Assembly: GCA_039931775.1 (NCBI GenBank)
Contig: JBDTRG010000018.1
Span: 1 to 12,043, forward strand
Length of the DNA: 12,043 nt
Reading direction: 5' to 3'
DNA from: CAIWHR01 sp039931775
Lineage (GTDB): Bacteria; Pseudomonadota; Gammaproteobacteria; Burkholderiales; Casimicrobiaceae
Under the pieces are notes generated by a model. That model was not told the DNA's origin, searched no databases, and saw only the letters and a program-made list of their open reading frames with translations. This document shows positions 1-5,906 of this stretch, piece by piece. Each line of letters begins with the position of its first letter. Position 1 is the stretch's first letter. A program made the translations under genes and the position numbers.

Positions 1-319
1 CAAGTTCGACGAGTGTTTCTGTTTCCGGGCGCGGAATCAGCACCGCCGGCGAGACGCGCAGCGGCAATCCCCAGAATTCCCGGAGGCCGGTCAGATAGGC
101 GATGGGTTCCCCGTCGCGGCGGCGCTTCGCGAGTACCTCGAACGCGTCCGCTTGACCGAACGCGAGCACGTCACCCTCGTGTGCGATCAGCCACGCGCGA
201 TCCTTGCCGAGCACGTGCGCCAGCAGCACCTGCGCGTCGAGCGGAACGAGACCCGATTGCGCCAGCGCGCGGCGCACCGTGATCTGATCGGTCATCGGGC
301 GCCCCACCGATCCGTTCAT
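1..319 (-). CDS. prmC: Peptide chain release factor N5-glutamine methyltransferase, N-terminal part (cut by window edge)
   Basis: PrmC uses S-adenosylmethionine to methylate the glutamine of the GGQ motif of release factors RF1 and RF2 in the cytoplasm. About 106 residues are visible: the helical substrate-binding N-terminal domain and the start of the methyltransferase domain. The diagnostic stretch RRRDGEPIAYLTG, then REFWGLPL, VSPAVLIPRPETE matches the family closely. The SAM-binding glycine motif and the catalytic NPPY lie beyond the edge. Two in-frame ATGs are possible: position 319, which overlaps the previous stop as ATGA and suggests translational coupling, and position 295, which gives a more typical N-terminus (MTDQITVRRALAQSG). 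I chose 319 for the overlap; neither has a strong Shine-Dalgarno. It is the last visible gene of the prfA-GNAT-prmC group, a sensible place because its substrate RF1 is encoded there. Confidence 0.93.
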   Translation of the reverse strand, partial: MNGSVGRPMTDQITVRRALAQSGLVPLDAQVLLAHVLGKDRAWLIAHEGDVLAFGQADAFEVLAKRRRDGEPIAYLTGLREFWGLPLRVSPAVLIPRPETETLVEL

Positions 320-849
320 CGATACGGGTTGTCCGCCACGAAGAGGCGCAGGCGCCGGTTGTAATAGCGGCCCCACCCGCGATCCTCGAGGCCGGCCTTC
401 ATCAGCACGCGCTGCGACGCCTTGTTGCCGGGATGCGTGACGCCGATGATCCGGTCGAGATCGAGATCGTCGAAGCCGTAGTCGACGAGCGCCGTAGCGC
501 CTTCGGTAGCGAAGCCCTGGCCCCAGGCGTTAGGCAGCAGCCGGTAGCCGACCTCGATGTCCGCCGAAGTGCCGGCATAGTTGAAGCAGAACCAGCCGAT
601 GTAGGCGCCGGTGTCGCGCCGGGCTGCACGCCAGACACCGAGGTCGGGATAGAGCGTCGGATAGCGGATGAAACGCTTCAACCGTTGTGCCACGGCGTCG
701 CGACCCGCCGGCTTGCCGTCGGCGATGTACTTCATAACGCGCGGATCGCTGTCGAGGCGCAGCATCTCGTCGAAATCGCCCGGGACGAACGAACGCAGCT
801 CGAGCCGCAGGGTTTCGAGCCACGGCAGCGGCAGCTTTTCCTTCGTCAT
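316..849 (-). CDS. GNAT-family N-acetyltransferase (RimJ/RimL-like)
   Basis: A 177-residue acetyl-CoA-dependent acetyltransferase. The N-terminus LETLRLELRSFVPGDFDEM is the usual opening strand and helix of RimJ/RimL-type GNATs (the LxTxRLxLR pattern). The acetyl-CoA pyrophosphate loop is at residues 109-117 (WGQGFATEG, following EVGYRLLPNA), and the later THPGNKASQRVLMKAGL stretch is the typical adenine-side motif with N142 and S145. RimJ/RimL-type enzymes acetylate N-termini of ribosomal or other proteins, but many relatives act on small molecules, so the substrate is unknown. It overlaps prfA upstream (ATGA at 846-849) and prmC downstream (ATGA at 316-319), so it is likely translated from the same message and at similar levels. 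The placement between RF1 and its methylase may hint at a translation-related substrate, but that is inference. Confidence 0.9.
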   Translation of the reverse strand: MTKEKLPLPWLETLRLELRSFVPGDFDEMLRLDSDPRVMKYIADGKPAGRDAVAQRLKRFIRYPTLYPDLGVWRAARRDTGAYIGWFCFNYAGTSADIEVGYRLLPNAWGQGFATEGATALVDYGFDDLDLDRIIGVTHPGNKASQRVLMKAGLEDRGWGRYYNRRLRLFVADNPYR

Positions 850-1931
850 TTTTCGTCGCCGGCCAGCGCCGCCAGCATCTCCGCCTGGTGTTCCTGCGCA
901 AGGGCGCCGGTCACCTCCTCGAGTTCGCCGTCCATGATCGCGTCGATCTTGTAGAGCGTCAAATTGATCCGGTGGTCGGTGACGCGTCCCTGCGGGAAAT
1001 TATAGGTGCGGATGCGCTCGCTGCGATCGCCGCTGCCCACGAGCGATTTGCGCATCGACGCCTCTTTCTGCTGCCGCTCGCGACGCTCGCGGTCGAGCAG
1101 GCGCGAAGCGAGCACCGCCATCGCCTGCGCGCGGTTGCGATGCTGCGACCGATCGTCCTGGCATTCGACGACGAGCCCGGTCGGGATGTGCGTGATGCGC
1201 ACCGCCGAATCGGTCTTGTTGATGTGCTGGCCGCCCGCACCCGACGCGCGAAAGGTGTCGATGCGGATGTCGGTAGGGCTGATGTCGATGTCGGCGATCG
1301 GGTCGGCCTCCGGCATCACGGCGACGGTGCACGCGGACGTGTGGATGCGTCCCTGCGCCTCGGTCTCGGGCACCCGCTGCACGCGGTGGCCGCCGGACTC
1401 GAACTTGAGCTTCGAATACGCGCCCTGTCCGACGATGCGCAGGATCACCTCCTTGTAGCCGCCGAGTTCCGCCTGCGACTCCGAAACGATCTCGACCTGC
1501 CAACGCTGGCGCTCGGCGTAGCGAGTGTACATGCGGCAGAGGCTGCCGGCGAAGAGCGCCGATTCGTCGCCGCCCGTGCCGGCGCGGATCTCGACGAAGA
1601 CGTTGCGATCGTCGTTCGAGTCCTTCGGCAGCAGCATCCGCTGCAGGTCGGCCTCCAGCGTCGTCATCCGCGCGGTGGCAGCGACTCCCTCCTCTTCGGC
1701 GAAGGCCTTCATCTCCGGCTCGCGCGCCATCTCGTTGGCCGCAGCGACGTCGCCTTCGGCGCGCTCGTACTCGCGGAACCGCGCCACGACGGGCTCGACC
1801 TCGGCGCGCTCGCGGGTCAGCGCGCGATAGCGGTCCATGTCGCGCGCGATCTCCGGCGACGACAGCACGACGTCGAGTTCGGCGACGCGATGCGCGAGCG
1901 ATTCCAACTTGGAGCGTAGCGAAGGCTTCAT
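846..1931 (-). CDS. prfA: Peptide chain release factor 1 (RF1)
   Basis: RF1 recognises UAA and UAG in the ribosomal A site and triggers hydrolysis of peptidyl-tRNA. At 361 residues it has the normal length. The codon-reading PxT tripeptide is present as P188-E189-T190, and the catalytic GGQ is at 233-235 within RASGAGGQHINKTDSA, the same numbering as E. coli RF1. The PxT motif distinguishes it from RF2 (SPF). Further hallmarks are EIRAGTGGDES, GGHRVQRVPETEAQGRIHTS and the C-terminal YNFPQGRVTDHRINLT. The start MKPSLRSKLESL is typical, so ATG 1931 is well supported despite no visible Shine-Dalgarno. It lies 170 bp downstream of hemA, with a palindromic repeat in the gap, and overlaps the GNAT gene. 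A TAAAAT box (minus strand, 1943-1938) ends only 6 bases before the ATG. Confidence 0.98.
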   Translation of the reverse strand: MKPSLRSKLESLAHRVAELDVVLSSPEIARDMDRYRALTRERAEVEPVVARFREYERAEGDVAAANEMAREPEMKAFAEEEGVAATARMTTLEADLQRMLLPKDSNDDRNVFVEIRAGTGGDESALFAGSLCRMYTRYAERQRWQVEIVSESQAELGGYKEVILRIVGQGAYSKLKFESGGHRVQRVPETEAQGRIHTSACTVAVMPEADPIADIDISPTDIRIDTFRASGAGGQHINKTDSAVRITHIPTGLVVECQDDRSQHRNRAQAMAVLASRLLDRERRERQQKEASMRKSLVGSGDRSERIRTYNFPQGRVTDHRINLTLYKIDAIMDGELEEVTGALAQEHQAEMLAALAGDEK

Positions 1932-1980
1932 TTACTGATTTTACAGTTGCGGACCCGAGCGACGACCGACCTGTCGCCAA

Positions 1981-2056
1981 CGTCGTTCCCGCGGACGCGG
2001 GAATCCAGTGACGTTCGACGCGAAAGACGCTGGGTTCCCGCATGCGCGGGACGACG
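1981..2056. repeat. REP-like inverted repeat in the hemA-prfA gap
   Basis: Two arms of 27-28 bases face each other. The left arm (1981-2008) begins CGTCGTTCCCGC and ends GCGGGAATCCAG; the right arm (2030-2056) begins CTGGGTTCCCGC and ends GCGCGGGACGACG. They are near-complementary around a 21-base loop, and each arm is itself a small hairpin (TTCCCGC facing GCGGGAA). The wording GTC-TTCCCGC...GCGGGAATCCAG is that of a dispersed intergenic repeat common in proteobacterial genomes. In the mRNA it would form a strong stem between hemA and prfA and could stabilise or attenuate the transcript. Copy number elsewhere in the genome cannot be seen from here. Confidence 0.75.
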
Positions 2057-2101
2057 TCGAGACATGCGCCGCCAGCGTGACGGCTTGGCGCAGTCCCCTC
2101 C

Positions 2102-3355
2102 CTAATGATCGTCGGGGATCTGGTAGATCTTCTCGAACATCGCAACCAGCTCCGCGCGCTCGGCGTCACCGGCCTGGTTCAGCGCCTGGGTCGGCGCATG
2201 CAGGAACTTGTTGGTGAGGCCGCGCGCGAGCAGCTCCATCACTTCGCCCGGCGGCGTCCCGCCGGCCAGGAGCTTCCGCGCGCGCTCGAGCTCGGCGGCG
2301 CGCAGCGCGTCGTGGTGACCGTGCAACGCGGTGATTGTCGGCACGACGGTCCGGCCCTCGAGCCAGCGCAGGAAGCTTTCCGCCTGGGCAGTGATCATTT
2401 CCTCGGCCTGCACCACCGCTTCCTTGCGGACCTGCAGGTTGTCCTTGACGATGTTCATCAGGTCGTCGAGGCTGTAGAGGAACACGTCGTCGAGGTCGGC
2501 GGCTTCGGGCTCGACGTCGCGCGGCACGGCGAGATCGACGATGAAGATCGGCGCGTGCCGGCGCGCCTTGATCACGCGCTCGAGCAATCCCTTGCCGAGG
2601 ATCGGCAACGTGCTCGCCGTGCAGGTGACGATGATGTCGAACTCGGGCAGCCGATCCGGCATTTCGTTGAGCGTGATCGCCTCGGCGCCGTAGCGCGCGG
2701 CGAGTTGCCTGCCGCGTTCGAGCGTGCGATTCGCGATCGTGATCGACTTCGGGTGACGCGCCGCGAAATGCGTCGCCGACAGGTCGATCATCTCGCCGGA
2801 GCCGATCATCAGCACGCGCTGATCGCCGAGCGAAGGAAAGATGCGCTCGGCAAGCTTGACCGACGCCGCCGCCATCGAGATCGACGCGCTGCCGATGTCG
2901 GTATGCGTGCGCACGTCCTTGGCCACGGCGAACGTGCGCTGGAAGAGGCGATTGAGCACCAGCCCCAGCGATCCTGCCGATTCCGCGTGGCGCACCGCCT
3001 GTTTCATCTGACCCAGGATCTGCGGCTCGCCCAGCACCATCGAGTCGAGACCGCTCGCGACGCGGAACGCGTGCGTCACCGCCCGCTCGCGCGGCAGCGT
3101 GTAGAGGTACGGCGAAAGCGAGTCCGCCGGCACGTGGTGGAAATCCTCAAGCCAGCGGGCGACCGGCCCGGGCTCGGCCGCGTGGATGTAGACCTCGGTG
3201 CGGTTGCAGGTCGACAGGATCGCGGCTTCCTTGACCTTCGGCCTCGCGAGGAGGTCGCGCAGCGCGTGGCCCATTGCATCCGGCGAGAACACGACCTGCT
3301 CCCGCACGTCGATGGGCGCGGTCTGGTGGTTGAGGCCGAGGGCGTAAAGAGACAT
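2102..3355 (-). CDS. hemA: Glutamyl-tRNA reductase
   Basis: HemA reduces glutamyl-tRNA(Glu) with NADPH to glutamate-1-semialdehyde, the first committed step of tetrapyrrole (haem) synthesis by the C5 pathway. At 417 residues it has the normal length. The catalytic cysteine is C50 in AILSTCNRTEVY, the signature of the family. GLDSMVLGEPQILGQMK (102-118) is the second hallmark. The NADPH-binding Rossmann loop is VLMIGSGEMI (180-189), with the common GAGEM replaced by GSGEM. The C-terminal helical dimerisation domain ends KFLHAPTQAL plus about 30 residues. The start MSLYALGLNHQTAPIDVRE is typical. It is divergent from the sulfatase gene and probably heads a transcript reading into prfA, a frequent neighbour of hemA in beta- and gammaproteobacteria. 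Confidence 0.98.
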   Translation of the reverse strand: MSLYALGLNHQTAPIDVREQVVFSPDAMGHALRDLLARPKVKEAAILSTCNRTEVYIHAAEPGPVARWLEDFHHVPADSLSPYLYTLPRERAVTHAFRVASGLDSMVLGEPQILGQMKQAVRHAESAGSLGLVLNRLFQRTFAVAKDVRTHTDIGSASISMAAASVKLAERIFPSLGDQRVLMIGSGEMIDLSATHFAARHPKSITIANRTLERGRQLAARYGAEAITLNEMPDRLPEFDIIVTCTASTLPILGKGLLERVIKARRHAPIFIVDLAVPRDVEPEAADLDDVFLYSLDDLMNIVKDNLQVRKEAVVQAEEMITAQAESFLRWLEGRTVVPTITALHGHHDALRAAELERARKLLAGGTPPGEVMELLARGLTNKFLHAPTQALNQAGDAERAELVAMFEKIYQIPDDH

Positions 3356-3379
3356 GGCTGGAAACTCTGCCTGGGGGAT

Positions 3380-3399
3380 ATTTTATCGCCTCGCGAGGC
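3380..3399 (-). promoter_or_regulatory. Candidate hemA promoter -10 box with adjacent palindrome
   Basis: On the minus strand GATAAAATAT lies about 25 bases before the hemA start; TAAAAT (3385-3380) matches TATAAT at five of six positions. Immediately upstream is the perfect 12-bp palindrome GCCTCGCGAGGC (3388-3399), placed where the -10/-35 spacer would be and so a possible operator. I found no convincing -35 box, so the promoter call rests on the -10 and the position. Confidence 0.35.
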
Positions 3400-3488
3400 A
3401 AAGAAGCCAGCCCAGGACATTGATTTCGGTCAGAAAACGGCCACCGTCCGCGCATTGAGCGCCGGCGGGCAAGCAAAGAAGGCGTCAT

Positions 3489-3520
3489 CCGGGGCAGATG
3501 TCGGCGAAGCGACATCCCGG
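3489..3520 (+). other. Hairpin upstream of the sulfatase gene
   Basis: GATGTCG (3497-3503) pairs with CGACATC (3510-3516) around a six-base loop, and CCGG on both outer flanks (3489-3492 and 3517-3520) can extend the stem past a four-base bulge. It lies in the 243-bp divergent region between hemA and the sulfatase gene, upstream of the candidate sulfatase promoter, so it may be an operator or simply a hairpin. Nothing else gene-like was found in this gap. Confidence 0.4.
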
Positions 3521-3533
3521 ACCGGTCCGCGGG

Positions 3534-3560
3534 TTGCGTGGCAAACCCGAGGCGTATTAT
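3534..3560 (+). promoter_or_regulatory. Candidate sulfatase promoter
   Basis: TATTAT at 3555-3560 matches the -10 consensus at five of six bases. A weak -35 candidate TTGCGT lies at 3534-3539, giving a short 15-base spacer. The start of transcription would be near 3567, leaving a leader of about 30 bases that carries the Shine-Dalgarno GGAG (3589-3592). A small inverted repeat, GGGTT at 3531-3535 facing AACCC at 3544-3548, spans the -35 region. Confidence 0.35.
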
Positions 3561-3598
3561 CGGTGTCGTCGCTGACGGAAGCGGCACTGGAGACAAAC

Positions 3599-5833
3599 GT
3601 GGGAGCAAGCTCGACCTCGCGCGGCAGGGGCATTGGTTACATCGCGGGCGCTGTGCTCCTCTTGGCGGGTCTCGCGTCGACGGCACCGGCCGCGGCACCG
3701 GCAAACCCGCCGAACATCCTGCTGTTCATCCTCGACGACGTCGGGATCGATCAGATGAGCGCGTTCGGGTACGGCGGCGCCACCCCGCCGCGAACGCCCA
3801 ACATCGAAGCAATCGCGAACGCCGGCGTGCGCTTCCGCAACTTCTGGACGATGCCCGAGTGCTCGCCCAGTCGCGCGCTGCTGTTCGAGGGTCGGTATCC
3901 GCTGCGCACCAACGTCTACGACGCCATCCTCTCCGTCGACCTCGCCAACTCGCAGGTCTCCCCGTACGAGACGACCACGCCGAAAGTGTTGCGGCAAGCC
4001 GGTTACGCGAGCGGCCTTTTCGGCAAGTTCCACCTGACGGGCTCGGACGTCAACCAAACGGCGACGAACAACAATCCGCTGGGGTTTACCGCCGTGCACC
4101 AGCTCGGCTGGGACGACTTCGCGGGCTGGCAGGACGGGGCTCCGCATCCCATCGACACGACGGCAGGCGGCATCGCACCGCAAAACACGCATGCGTGCGG
4201 CTTCGTCCCGAACACAACGGAGAGTCCTGCGAATGGGGCGGATGCAGGTGCGTGCTATTTCGTCAACGGTTCGTGCTCGCCGGTCAGCCGCACCCCGCTA
4301 TCGCCGACGCCGGGCCGGACCTGTCTCGAGCGCGGCGGCATTTTCAATCCCGGCGCCGCCTGCGCGTCCCCGGTGCCCGCCACCGTCGACTTCACGCTGG
4401 AAAACGGCTACTACGTCGGCGAGCTCGTCGTGAACCGTCCGGACGGCACGTACACGGTGTCGCCACCGGAGGATCCGTCGGGTGCCGGGCGCGGCTATCG
4501 GACCATCCTCGAAAGCGATCGCGCCATCGGCTGGATCAACGCGAAGGCGGCGGCGGCGCCCTGGATGGCGACGGTCTCCTTTTCCTCGGCGCACACACCG
4601 TATCAGCAGGCGCCGACGTCACTGCTGCCCGCTGCGTCGCTGCCGACCGGGTCGTTCGACTGCCTCGTGCTGGCCGACCAGCGCGTGCTCAGCAACCAGA
4701 TGATCGAAGCGATGGACGCCGAGATCGGCCGCGTGCTCGTTCAGACCGGTGTCGCCACACGCAACGGCGACGGCACCCTGGCCTATGATCCCCGCAGCAC
4801 CGACACGATGATCGTCATTCTGGGCGACAACGGCACCTATGCGCCGGTCGTGAAGTTCCCGTTCAACCCCGAACGGGCCAAGGCGACGGTATACCAGACC
4901 GGCGTATGGACGCCTTTGATCGTCGCGGGGCCATTGGTTGAGGCCCCGGGGCGCACGGTCAGCGCGATGGTCAACGTCGCCGACGTATTCCAGCTGTTCG
5001 GGGAAATGGCCGGCATCGACGTGCACGCGGTAGGCCCGAAGTCGCGGCCGCTCGATTCGGTCGCGATGCTCCCTTATCTGACGAACCCGGACCAGAGGAG
5101 CCTGCGCAGGACAAATTTCACGCAGACACAGCCCAACCTGAAGCCCGCCGGCTACGTCGTTCCGCCGTGTGTCGTTGCCGGCGTCGACACATGTGTCCAG
5201 CTCTTTCCGTCGCAGAGCCTGTGTGGCTCCGAAGGCGGCGTCTGGTGGGGAACGGGCGACGATGGCACGGCTCCCGTCGGCGCCGGAGCGCCGCAACCCG
5301 ACTGCTGCAGCGTGAACCGCTTCCGGGTGACGAGCGGAGCCGCGACGTACAGCGTGCTTCCCGATTGGCAGATGGCAATGCGCGACGACCAGTACAAGCT
5401 CGTCCGTTCAGCGACCACCGATTTCGACGCATCGACGAGTGCCTGCGCAACGACGGAATCCAGGGAGTTTTACGCGATCAACGAGAAGCCCCTGCCCATG
5501 CTGCGGCTCGACGACGCCACCGGCAACCTGCTCGGGCGGCATCGGCGGCTCGACAGCAATGAGCGTAGGGCGCTGTTCTGGCTCACGCGCGAACTCAACC
5601 AGCTGCTCGCCTCCGAGGTCGCCTGTCCCGGCGACGGGAATCGCGACGGCGTCGTCGATCAGACTGACCTCGATCAGTTCAAATACTGGGCCAACACGAC
5701 GAACTCGATGTCGAGCTGGTACGACTTCAATCTGGACGGCCTGACGAACCAGAATGACGTGCCGTTCATCACGAACGGCCGGTTCCCGCGCACCTGTCCC
5801 ACAGCCGACGCGGCGTTCCCGCAACGCGGATAG
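3599..5833 (+). CDS. Exported sulfatase with cysteine-rich inserts and a C-terminal dockerin-like domain
   Basis: Sulfatases hydrolyse sulfate esters using a cysteine (or serine) converted to formylglycine. The open frame runs far upstream antisense to hemA, but the start is taken as GTG 3599: GGAG lies six bases before it and a signal peptide follows (hydrophobic core IAGAVLLLAGLA, then ASTAPAAA). That gives 744 residues. Metal ligands D46-D47 are in NILLFILDDVG, the formylglycine motif is C88-S-P-S-R in MPECSPSRALLFEGRYPLR, GKFHL follows, and D410-N411 (GDNGT) are the second metal pair. Two cysteine-rich stretches interrupt the fold (residues 217-255 and 524-570). Residues 675-729 hold two EF-hand-like loops (D679-N681-D683-D687-D690 and D709-N711-D713-N717-D720), the two-loop plan of a dockerin. 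The substrate is unknown. No formylglycine-generating enzyme, cohesin or second sulfatase lies nearby, and the gene stands alone, divergent from hemA and convergent with recG. Confidence 0.9.
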   Translation: MGASSTSRGRGIGYIAGAVLLLAGLASTAPAAAPANPPNILLFILDDVGIDQMSAFGYGGATPPRTPNIEAIANAGVRFRNFWTMPECSPSRALLFEGRYPLRTNVYDAILSVDLANSQVSPYETTTPKVLRQAGYASGLFGKFHLTGSDVNQTATNNNPLGFTAVHQLGWDDFAGWQDGAPHPIDTTAGGIAPQNTHACGFVPNTTESPANGADAGACYFVNGSCSPVSRTPLSPTPGRTCLERGGIFNPGAACASPVPATVDFTLENGYYVGELVVNRPDGTYTVSPPEDPSGAGRGYRTILESDRAIGWINAKAAAAPWMATVSFSSAHTPYQQAPTSLLPAASLPTGSFDCLVLADQRVLSNQMIEAMDAEIGRVLVQTGVATRNGDGTLAYDPRSTDTMIVILGDNGTYAPVVKFPFNPERAKATVYQTGVWTPLIVAGPLVEAPGRTVSAMVNVADVFQLFGEMAGIDVHAVGPKSRPLDSVAMLPYLTNPDQRSLRRTNFTQTQPNLKPAGYVVPPCVVAGVDTCVQLFPSQSLCGSEGGVWWGTGDDGTAPVGAGAPQPDCCSVNRFRVTSGAATYSVLPDWQMAMRDDQYKLVRSATTDFDASTSACATTESREFYAINEKPLPMLRLDDATGNLLGRHRRLDSNERRALFWLTRELNQLLASEVACPGDGNRDGVVDQTDLDQFKYWANTTNSMSSWYDFNLDGLTNQNDVPFITNGRFPRTCPTADAAFPQRG

Positions 5834-5906
5834 GGGGCGGCTGCCGCGCACGCGACCCGCGCACCGGCTGCCGCGCCGCCGGCGTCTTCGGCCAAGGGCG
5901 GCGGAA

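Noticed and set aside
888..1919. Long plus-strand open frame antisense to prfA.
   Set aside because: Typical GC-rich shadow: low-complexity Arg/Ala/Asp composition, no family features, and prfA on the other strand is certain.
2105..3598. The sulfatase frame stays open for about 500 codons upstream, antisense to hemA.
   Set aside because: The upstream part is arginine-rich shadow coding of hemA. A Shine-Dalgarno and a signal peptide place the real start at GTG 3599.
5834..5906. Possible bidirectional terminator between the sulfatase gene and recG.
   Set aside because: There is a duplicated CGGCTGCCGCGC but no clean stem followed by a T tract on either strand.
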